DNA of 64,000 nt from Sphingopyxis sp. USTB-05. GTDB taxonomy: Bacteria > Pseudomonadota > Alphaproteobacteria > Sphingomonadales > Sphingomonadaceae. Below are positions 33,485 through 41,028 of this stretch, in pieces. Each line of letters starts with the position of its first letter. Position 1 is the stretch's first letter. A program made the position numbers and the translations under genes. A model generated the notes under the pieces. The model was given only the letters and a program-made list of their open reading frames with translations, was not told where the DNA came from and did not search any database. The stretch covers positions 4,615,490 to 4,679,489 of the forward strand of contig NZ_CP084712.1 in the NCBI RefSeq assembly GCF_023822045.1. The letters are read 5' to 3'.

Positions 33485-35857
33485 TCAGAAGTCCTTGCTT
33501 ACCTTGATCCCGATCAGCCGCGGACGGATGACATTGTCGTAAAAGACGCCGCCATTCGCCGTGTCGCCATCGGCATCGCCGCAGACCGTCTCGCCGCACT
33601 GGACCGCGCTGTTGATCACGCCGCGGCTGTCGAACAAATTGGTCGCGAACAATTCGGCATCCCAGCCTTCGCCCTTCACGCCTATGCTGAAATCGGCGGT
33701 CGTATAGGCTTTGAAATCGCCGACGATGTCATTTTCGAGCGTGCGAAGGTCGGACCGCCTTTTGCCGATATGGTTGACCGCAAACTGGACGTGGCCGTCC
33801 AACCCGCTGATAGGAAATTCATAGCGCGCAACCGCGTTGCCCTTGAATTTCGCGGTGACCGGCAGGCGCGATCCCGACGGCGCGAGCTCGGCGTTGCCGG
33901 GTGTGGTGCAGTCGAAATCGGCGTTTGCAATGGCGCAGAAATCGCGGCGGATCGTCGCGTCGTTATAGCTGCCGCCTATGCCGAGCGAGAAGCCGCCCGC
34001 GCGATAGCTGACATCAGCCTCAAGCCCTCGAATCCGCGCGATGCCCGCGTTGCGCACTTCGCTGAGGCCGTTGGCGCCGAGGAAGGAAAGCTGGATATTC
34101 TTCCAATCCTCCTGATAGACGGCCCCGTTGAAGCGGACCGGGCCGAAGCTGGTCTTCCACCCCAGTTCATAATTGTCGAGCGTATCAGAACCATAGGGCG
34201 GCAACGAGCCGCGCCGGTTGATGCCGCCAGGGCGGAAACCGCGCGACCATGTCGCATACATCATCACATCGTCGGTGAATTTGTACGTCAGGTTCAGCTT
34301 GTGGATAAAGTCGGTCTTCTTCGTCCGCTTGTCGAGGTTGGTGCAGGGCGACCCGTCGACCACGGCCGGTCCCTGGCAAGCGTAGACCGGATTGCTGCTG
34401 AAACCCGGATTATTGTATCCGAAGAAGCCGACCAAGCTATTGTCGAACTTGTACAGGCGGCCGCCACCGGTAAGCGTCAGCTTTTCGGTGATGTCGAAGC
34501 TGAGTTCGCCGAATGCCGCATAATCGCGGTCGACGCGCAGCTGTTTTGTCAGCCAGATATTGTCGATCGTGGTCGGCACCTGCTGATCGTCGGACAGATT
34601 GTCGATGATATAATGCTGTTCGATATTGTGTGACTGGCGCTGGTAGAACAATCCGCCGATGAAGCGGATGCGCGCGTCGGCGGGCGAGGCGACGCGGATT
34701 TCTCCGAAATTGCGGCGATAGCGATCGATGCCCTGGATATATTGATTGGGGCTGATGACATCGCCCGCATTGTCATAGAGATAGGCCCCTGACCCAAAGA
34801 GCGCGTCATAGAAATACGCATAGTCCGAATAGTCGCTGTCCGTCAGTGTCTTGCGGCGCAGGTGGCCGCCAGTCACCGTCAGGTCCCAGCTTCCGATCTT
34901 GCCCTCGATCGTCAGCGCGGCCTGGATCCATTTATCGTCGCTGCGTTCGGGGTTGTACTGGACCGTCTGCAGGCTGCGCGTCACTGCGGATGAACGTTCC
35001 TGTGCAAAGCTGCCGTCGGCTTTCTGAATCTGCCCCATCAGCGTAGGACGGATCGTCCAGTCGTCGTCGAGTTCGATACCGAGCGCAAGGCGCGCGCCAT
35101 AGGTGTCGACGGTGTTATAATCCTTCTCGACCAGATCGTCGTTGGTCTGGGTCACGCCGCTAGACGGATAAGTTCGGCTTCCCGCGATATTGTCGATATA
35201 GCCCGCATCGTGGCGATACCAGCCGACGAGACGCAGGGCAGCGCGATCGCTGAGCCGGGCGTTGACAAAGCCCTCGGCAACCCCGCCGATGCCGCCGTGC
35301 GACACCGTATTGAGCTCAAGCCCCGCCGAGCCATAGGTTCCGCTCGTGTCGGGCCGGTTGGTGACCAGCTTGATCGTGCCCGCCATCGAGCTCGCGCCAT
35401 AAAGCGTGCCCTGCGGCCCCGCGAGCGCCTCGACGCGCGCAAAGTCATAGGCGTGGATGTCGAGCGCGCCCTGGATGGTCGTGATCGGCATTTCGTCTAG
35501 GTAGGTGCCGACGGTCGGGAGCGAGGTCGAGTGGTTGGCGTTCTCGCCCGATGCGACGCCGCGGAAATAGACCTGGCTGAACCCCGGCGCGAGCGTCTGG
35601 ATCGTTACCGAGGGCAGGAATTTGACGACGTCCTGGAATTCCTTGACCTGCAGCTCGTCGAGCCGCTCGGTCCCGATCGCCGTGATCGCGAGAGGGACGT
35701 CCTGCAGATTTTCTTCGCGCTTCGACGCTGTAACGACGATGTCGCGATCGTCGTCGGTGTTGCTTTGCTGCGCCAGCGCCGCTCCCGATGTGCACAGGAC
35801 TGTGGTGCCGAGCAGAAATGCGCCGCTTTTGGTCAATACTGTCGATAGTTTCCGCAT
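33485..35857 (-). CDS. TonB-dependent outer-membrane receptor
   Basis: A 790-residue receptor. A signal peptide occupies about residues 1-29 (GAFLLGTTVLCTSGAALAQ). A TonB box-like IVVTA and plug follow: TASKREENLQDVPLAITAIGTERL, PSVTIQTLAPGFSQVYFRG, RVEALAGPQGTLYGASSMAGTIKLVT. The remainder is a strand-rich beta-barrel ending in an aromatic residue (IKVSKDF), the outer-membrane insertion signal. ATG 35857 follows AGGGGGAA at good spacing; the longer frame to 36073 lacks a signal peptide. Its ligand is unknown; TonB-dependent receptors import siderophores, glycans or aromatic compounds. It is separated from the upstream sulfotransferase by 140 bp. Confidence 0.92.
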   Translation of the reverse strand: MRKLSTVLTKSGAFLLGTTVLCTSGAALAQQSNTDDDRDIVVTASKREENLQDVPLAITAIGTERLDELQVKEFQDVVKFLPSVTIQTLAPGFSQVYFRGVASGENANHSTSLPTVGTYLDEMPITTIQGALDIHAYDFARVEALAGPQGTLYGASSMAGTIKLVTNRPDTSGTYGSAGLELNTVSHGGIGGVAEGFVNARLSDRAALRLVGWYRHDAGYIDNIAGSRTYPSSGVTQTNDDLVEKDYNTVDTYGARLALGIELDDDWTIRPTLMGQIQKADGSFAQERSSAVTRSLQTVQYNPERSDDKWIQAALTIEGKIGSWDLTVTGGHLRRKTLTDSDYSDYAYFYDALFGSGAYLYDNAGDVISPNQYIQGIDRYRRNFGEIRVASPADARIRFIGGLFYQRQSHNIEQHYIIDNLSDDQQVPTTIDNIWLTKQLRVDRDYAAFGELSFDITEKLTLTGGGRLYKFDNSLVGFFGYNNPGFSSNPVYACQGPAVVDGSPCTNLDKRTKKTDFIHKLNLTYKFTDDVMMYATWSRGFRPGGINRRGSLPPYGSDTLDNYELGWKTSFGPVRFNGAVYQEDWKNIQLSFLGANGLSEVRNAGIARIRGLEADVSYRAGGFSLGIGGSYNDATIRRDFCAIANADFDCTTPGNAELAPSGSRLPVTAKFKGNAVARYEFPISGLDGHVQFAVNHIGKRRSDLRTLENDIVGDFKAYTTADFSIGVKGEGWDAELFATNLFDSRGVINSAVQCGETVCGDADGDTANGGVFYDNVIRPRLIGIKVSKDF

Positions 35858-35997
35858 GGAGTTCCCCCTCGATGACAGTGATGTGACGAGAATGACGCGG
35901 CGCACCGCAAGCGCAAGCATTGTTGTGCCGCGCCGAAGTTGTTGGTCGAAAATGTCGCATGCTGTTGCCCAAAGGCAACGTTTTGTCGTGCGGCGAC

Positions 35998-37812
35998 TTA
36001 GCGCAACCCGACCGGAACTGCGGGATACGTGTCCAGAACGGGCCCCAGGGCCTGTTTCAGTGGGGCGAGCCATTGTTCATATGGCTGCCACTGCCCGACC
36101 CCGTCGCGGTTGATCGGCCGCCGCACCTGCTCGCTAGACGCCGTCCGTACTGCGCGGGCATTGGTGTGGAACGCCATGCACGCCTCTTCGAAAGGCTGGT
36201 TCAGCCAGGCGAGCATCGCGCGCACTTCGGTCTCGGGATCGTCGAGCAATGCCTCATGGATCACACGGTGGACGCGGCCGGGTTGCACCGCGTCGATATG
36301 CGCCATCAGCCGCACATAGTCGCGATAATAGCCGCCGACGTCGGCAAGGCCGTAACTGAATGCCTGCCCCTTGGCATAATGCTGGCGAAAGTTCGAAAAG
36401 CAGCAGTCGAGCGGATGCCGCCGAGCGTCGATGATCTTCGCATTGGGCAGGATCAGGCGGATGAAGCCGGTATAGAGCCAGTTGTTCGGAAGCTTGTCGA
36501 TATAGAAGGGCTTGCCGGTCTTGCGCTGCACGGCAGTATGCTGAAGGAAGTCGGCCCCCAGTTCGGCCAGCCGTTCGTGCGGCGTATCCGCCAGCGCCTC
36601 GATCCAACGGCGGCCGTCGCCATACGCCTCGCGGCCCAGGCCGAGGGCGAGGGCGGGGATGTCGGGCAGTTCCATCGTGCCCTCGATCGCCGAATGGCAG
36701 CTAAGAATCTGTTCGATCAGCGTCGATCCGGCGCGCGGCATGCCGAGGATGAAGATCGGATCGGGCGCGGGGTCGCCGGCACCGGCGCGCGCGGCAAAGA
36801 ATTCGGGGGTGCAGGCGGCGATGATCGCATCGACCGCGGCGCTTGTTTCGGCGGCACGATAGCCAAGCTGGGCAGACCGGATCGCGTTGCCCGCCGCATA
36901 ATGCCGAAACGCCGGCTCGTGCTCGGCCGCATCGTCATAGGCCTTGCCGAGCGCGAAATGCAGGTGAAGCCGGTCGTCGTCGCGCGCGTCGCCGTCAGGC
37001 TCGGCTGCGACGAGTGCGGCCTCCATCGCGGCGCGGTCGCCAGCATCGAAGCGGATCGTCTTGAGGTTCGCAAGGCTCCACCAGATTTCGCCGAGTCCCG
37101 GATCGGCGGCAAGCGCGCGGCGATAGGCGGCGATGCTGTCGTCCTGGCGCCCCACGGTCTTGAGCATATGGCCATAGCTCATCCACAGCTTGGCATGATT
37201 GGGGAAGCGCTGCGTCAGTTCTTCATAGAGTGCGAGGGCTTCGTCATACCCCCCGATCCGCCCGAGTGCCGCGGCGCGCAAATTCGCGTGGGCGGGGTTG
37301 TCGGGATCGTCGCCGAGCACGGCATCGAGCGTCGCCGCCGCGTCGGCGAAGCGATTCTGCTTGTAATAGACGGTTGCGAGATTGGCCCGTGCGGCACCGA
37401 AACCCGGCGCGAGTTCGAGCGCGCGCGACAGCAATTTTTCGGCATCGTCGTAACGCCCGATCCGCCCCGCGACCTCGGCGAGCATGCGGATCGCGGCGAC
37501 GTCGGTCGCATCCTCGCGCAGCCGCTGGCGCAGCGCCCCCTCGGCGTCGGGCAGTCGGTCCTCGGCGAGCGCGATCGCGGCATCGACCATCGCTTCGTCG
37601 TGGATCGTTGCACCGACTGCGGCAAGCGACGCGGCCTGCGCTTCCGCCTCGCGGCGTAGCGCGCGCAGTGCATGGGCGGCGAGACGATGCGCCGCCGCCG
37701 ACGTCGGGACGGCGTCGATGATCGCCTGCGCCTGCGCAAGCGCGGCGGCGGGCTCGCTGCTCAGCAGGCGGCGGGCGTTGGCGAGCGCTTCATCATGGGT
37801 GACGGTCGCCAA
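35998..37812 (-). CDS. TPR-containing sulfotransferase family protein
   Basis: A 604-residue protein. The N-terminal half (about 1-320) holds tandem tetratricopeptide repeats, such as AALGRIGGYDEALALYEELTQRFPNHAKLW. The C-terminal sulfotransferase domain starts with the PAPS 5'-phosphate loop FILGMPRAGSTLIEQIL, then KLPNNWLYTGFIRLILPNAKIIDARRHPLDCCFSNF, the 3'-phosphate region. It would transfer sulfate from PAPS to a carbohydrate or peptide. No ATG fits at the N-terminus. TTG 37812, with GAGG nine bases upstream and 12 bp past the DsbA-like stop, is the best start; the longer frame lies inside the neighbour. Confidence 0.75.
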   Translation of the reverse strand: MATVTHDEALANARRLLSSEPAAALAQAQAIIDAVPTSAAAHRLAAHALRALRREAEAQAASLAAVGATIHDEAMVDAAIALAEDRLPDAEGALRQRLREDATDVAAIRMLAEVAGRIGRYDDAEKLLSRALELAPGFGAARANLATVYYKQNRFADAAATLDAVLGDDPDNPAHANLRAAALGRIGGYDEALALYEELTQRFPNHAKLWMSYGHMLKTVGRQDDSIAAYRRALAADPGLGEIWWSLANLKTIRFDAGDRAAMEAALVAAEPDGDARDDDRLHLHFALGKAYDDAAEHEPAFRHYAAGNAIRSAQLGYRAAETSAAVDAIIAACTPEFFAARAGAGDPAPDPIFILGMPRAGSTLIEQILSCHSAIEGTMELPDIPALALGLGREAYGDGRRWIEALADTPHERLAELGADFLQHTAVQRKTGKPFYIDKLPNNWLYTGFIRLILPNAKIIDARRHPLDCCFSNFRQHYAKGQAFSYGLADVGGYYRDYVRLMAHIDAVQPGRVHRVIHEALLDDPETEVRAMLAWLNQPFEEACMAFHTNARAVRTASSEQVRRPINRDGVGQWQPYEQWLAPLKQALGPVLDTYPAVPVGLR

Positions 37813-37823
37813 ATGCGCCGGCC

Positions 37824-39422
37824 TCAGCTTTTCGCCGCGCGGGCTTTCGCCACCGCCTGGCGCAGCCCGTCGTAACCGATCTGGCCCTGGAACAGCTGGT
37901 TGCCGATGATCCACGTCGGGGTGGCGTTGAGCTGCAGTTGGGTCGCGATCGCAAGATTGCTGTCGAGCTCGCGCTGGAACAGCGCCTCGTTCGCGGTCGC
38001 GTCGGCGGTGCCGTCGGTAACGACGCCGACCTTTTCGGCGACCGCAGCGATCGCCGCCTTGTCGAGCGAACCCGCCGCGAACATCGCGTGGTGGAAGGCG
38101 TCATATTTGCCCTGCCGCGCTGCGGCGAGCGCCATGATCGCGGCGTCGCGGCTTTGCGGTGCGATGATCGGCAGTTCGCGGAACACGACCTTCAGCCGCT
38201 TGTCCTCGCGGATCAGGCGGTCGACGTCGGGCACGCTCGCGCGGCAGAAACCGCACGCATAATCGGTGAAGACGACGAGGGTGACGTCGCCGTCGGCATT
38301 GCCCGCCCACGCACCGGCATAGGGTTTTTCGAGTGCTGGGCGGATCGCGTCGATGGCCTTTGCTATTTCGCCATTGCGCTGCGCTTCGAGCGCCTCGGGA
38401 ATAATCTGTGGGTTTGCCTTGATATAGTCGGCGACGATCGTCTCGACCTCGCTTTTGCTCATTCCGCCGCCGAAGCGCCCGCCGAGCCAAAAAACGGCAG
38501 CGAGCAGAAGAATTCCGCCCGCGACCATGGCCCATGGGCGCGTTGAAACGCCTTCCATCCCCATCCCCTTCACCTGCGGCAAGCTTTGCGCCGACATCGC
38601 CTTGGTCGTTGCGGCTTTTTTCGCCGGCTGCGCAATCGGCGAGCGATCATCGCCCTCCATTGCATGCGCCGCGGCTGGCTTTGCAATAGCGGGGATCGCA
38701 GCGTCGCCGGCGAACAGCGGCAGATCGGGCGCCGCAGGCGCATTCGCCTGCGCGGCCGCGGCTTCCTCGCGCGCGAGCAATTGTTCTAGTCCGGAAGGCG
38801 GCGGGACCAATTCCTCGCGCGGTGCGGGGCGCAGCTTGCTTGCGGCATCGCCGATCCCGTCGCGCAGGCTTTCGCCCCCTGCCTTGGCGATATCGACCAC
38901 ACCGGCCTTGGTCTTGCCCGCGACTTCGCCGAGCCCGCGCCCGGCTTCGCTCGACAGCTTGGCCACCTTGTCGCCAAGAGCCATTTTCTCCCACGCTTCG
39001 CCGCTCGCTTTTGCGGCAGCGCGGCCCGCCTGCGCCGACCCGCGGCCCGCAGCGCGAGCCGCGCGCGCCGTCAGCGCGCCGGTCTTTGCCGCGAGTTCGC
39101 GCGAACGGCGCGGGATTTCCATCGCTTCGACGCGCGCGGGAATGTCGGCGCGGTCGCCGACGCGGATCGTCCAGTCGGCAAAGGCTTCGGCGCCGCTCTG
39201 AATGCGGTCCCACAGATTCGCAGCGCCAGCCTTGAACGCCTCCGGCTTTACAAGAGGATCGCGCGGCTTTTCGGGGGCGCCGTAACGCGCGAGGTCGATG
39301 CCGACGGGCGGCTCCTCCTTCGGTTTCGCCAATCCCTCGTCATGCGCCGGCGCGCCGCCGGTCGGCGTCGGTGCGGGGTTGCGCAGCCATGGCTGGTAAT
39401 AATCGTCTTTTTTATCGGTCAC
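37824..39422 (-). CDS. DsbA-family thiol oxidoreductase with long N-terminal cytoplasmic region
   Basis: A 532-residue protein. The N-terminal 295 residues are Ala/Lys/Arg-rich, helical and low in complexity, with a weak repeat of small basic helices (ELAAKTGALTARAARAAG, AGRAAAKASGEAWE). One transmembrane helix follows at about 297-315 (WAMVAGGILLLAAVFWLGG). The C-terminal 210 residues are a thioredoxin fold with DsbA active site Cys390-x2-Cys393 (FTDYACGFCRASVPD) and cis-Pro loop NATPTWIIG. The catalytic domain would be periplasmic and form or rearrange disulfides. DsbA proteins are usually about 210-250 residues, so the N-terminal half is an extension. It lies 56 bp after the M48 peptidase and just before the sulfotransferase. 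Confidence 0.83.
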   Translation of the reverse strand: MTDKKDDYYQPWLRNPAPTPTGGAPAHDEGLAKPKEEPPVGIDLARYGAPEKPRDPLVKPEAFKAGAANLWDRIQSGAEAFADWTIRVGDRADIPARVEAMEIPRRSRELAAKTGALTARAARAAGRGSAQAGRAAAKASGEAWEKMALGDKVAKLSSEAGRGLGEVAGKTKAGVVDIAKAGGESLRDGIGDAASKLRPAPREELVPPPSGLEQLLAREEAAAAQANAPAAPDLPLFAGDAAIPAIAKPAAAHAMEGDDRSPIAQPAKKAATTKAMSAQSLPQVKGMGMEGVSTRPWAMVAGGILLLAAVFWLGGRFGGGMSKSEVETIVADYIKANPQIIPEALEAQRNGEIAKAIDAIRPALEKPYAGAWAGNADGDVTLVVFTDYACGFCRASVPDVDRLIREDKRLKVVFRELPIIAPQSRDAAIMALAAARQGKYDAFHHAMFAAGSLDKAAIAAVAEKVGVVTDGTADATANEALFQRELDSNLAIATQLQLNATPTWIIGNQLFQGQIGYDGLRQAVAKARAAKS

Positions 39423-39478
39423 TTATCGCCCTCGAGCATCACGGAAATGCGACGCGTCGTCCCTGTCTTCACCCGAAT

Positions 39479-40882
39479 CTAACGCCGTTTGCGCTCGCGT
39501 TCCACCTCGGCGCGAGCGACCAGTGAAATATCCTGTGCACGGATCCAGTCGGGCGAGCCCTGGGGCAAGCCCTGCATCGCCAGTTCGGCATTACGCAGCG
39601 CGAGCCCCGACTGTCCACCCTCAAGACTGTAGCGTTCGGCCGAGGCGAGCGCGGCGCGCGCCTGATCGCCCTTGTTCGCATAGACGATGCCAAGCTGATA
39701 CCAGGCGAAAGGATTCTGATTGTCGAGCGCAACGGCGGTTTTCAGCACCTCTTCGGCTTCGGCATAGTTTGCCGGATCCTCGGTTGCGATCAGCGCATGG
39801 CCCAGCGTCGCGCTGATCAGCGGCTGTGACCGCGACAGGGTCACGGCCTTGCGCAGTGCCGGGATCGCTTCCTTCGGCCGCCCCGATTCGAGCAGAACCT
39901 GTCCTTCGAGTTCGAGGAAATAGGGATCGTTCGGGTTTGTCGCGAGCAGACCTTCGACCTCGGTCAGCGCCTTTTGCGGATAGGCGCTCTTGTGCCAGGC
40001 ATAAGCCCGGGCGTAGCGCGCCGGGATGGTCGTGTTGCTCTCGGGGAATTTGCGCAATGTACGTTCGGGCTCGGCGATATAGCCCGACAGCTTCGCCTTG
40101 ATCCGCTGAAAACGGGCCTCGATCTTCGGGTCGGCGGGCTTTTCCCACGCGGGATCGATGACATAGACTTCGCGCAGCGCCTGAATGCGGTCGCCCGACA
40201 TCGGGTGCGTCCGGCCATAAGCCTGATCGTCGTCCTGCTTTACCCCGTAACGGAACTCCAGGTTTTGCAGTTTCTTGAAGAAGGCCAGGCTGCCACGGCC
40301 GCTGATTCCGGCCTTCGACAAATATTGGGCGCCTGCGGCGTCGGCGGTCGATTCCTGCACGCGGCTGAACGCGAGGAACTTGCCGAGTGCGGCCTGCTGG
40401 CCCGCCATCATGATCCCCATGCCGGCCTCGCCGCCGCCAGCCGCAATCGCCGCGGCGCCGAGAAGCAAGCTGAGAAGCGAGATGCCCGTCGCGGTCTTGG
40501 CGCCTTCATTGACGCGGATCGCGTGGCCGCCCATCACATGTCCGAGTTCGTGCGCCAGCACGCCCTGCACCTCTTCGGCGCTGTCCGCGGCTTCGATCAG
40601 CCCGCTGAAGACATAGATGTCCTGACTGCCGGCGACAAAGGCGTTGATGCTGCGGTCGCCGAGCAGGTGAACGCGCACCTGCCCGGGCTTGAGCCCCGCG
40701 GCGACGAGCAGCGGGTCCATCATGTCCTGGAACAAGGCCTCGGTTTCGGCGTCGCGCAGGATCGACTGCGCCGCCGCCGGGCGCAACGCGATGGCGAACA
40801 TCGCAAGCAATGTCAGCGCGATACGGAAAATGGAGCGCAGCCTGTGCGTTCCGAGCGCGGGTTGCAGGGAGGGGGCAGTCAT
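39479..40882 (-). CDS. M48-family metallopeptidase with TPRs (BepA/YfgC-like)
   Basis: A 467-residue periplasmic protease. A signal peptide ends near AAAQ (about residue 38). The zinc site HELGH lies in EVQGVLAHELGHVMGGHA, with the third-ligand helix QESTADAAGAQYLSKAG. The C-terminal half has TPR-like repeats (ALTEVEGLLATNPNDPYFLELEGQVLLESGRPKEAI). The family helps outer-membrane protein assembly and LptD maturation in E. coli, which fits the neighbouring DsbA-like gene. The frame extends to 40927, but ATG 40882 has AGAGAGG before it and gives the better signal peptide. Confidence 0.88.
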   Translation of the reverse strand: MTAPSLQPALGTHRLRSIFRIALTLLAMFAIALRPAAAQSILRDAETEALFQDMMDPLLVAAGLKPGQVRVHLLGDRSINAFVAGSQDIYVFSGLIEAADSAEEVQGVLAHELGHVMGGHAIRVNEGAKTATGISLLSLLLGAAAIAAGGGEAGMGIMMAGQQAALGKFLAFSRVQESTADAAGAQYLSKAGISGRGSLAFFKKLQNLEFRYGVKQDDDQAYGRTHPMSGDRIQALREVYVIDPAWEKPADPKIEARFQRIKAKLSGYIAEPERTLRKFPESNTTIPARYARAYAWHKSAYPQKALTEVEGLLATNPNDPYFLELEGQVLLESGRPKEAIPALRKAVTLSRSQPLISATLGHALIATEDPANYAEAEEVLKTAVALDNQNPFAWYQLGIVYANKGDQARAALASAERYSLEGGQSGLALRNAELAMQGLPQGSPDWIRAQDISLVARAEVERERKRR

Positions 40883-41028
40883 CCCCGCCTCTCTTGCGCC
40901 GCGCGCCTGAACCCCGAGTGAAGCCATGAGGGCTTATTGGGGGGCAGGTCGCGCGGACGCAAGATGCAGATCGTGCTTATGCGATCAATCGGCCCTGATA
41001 TCAGTTGCCACTCGATCGGCGTGGACGA

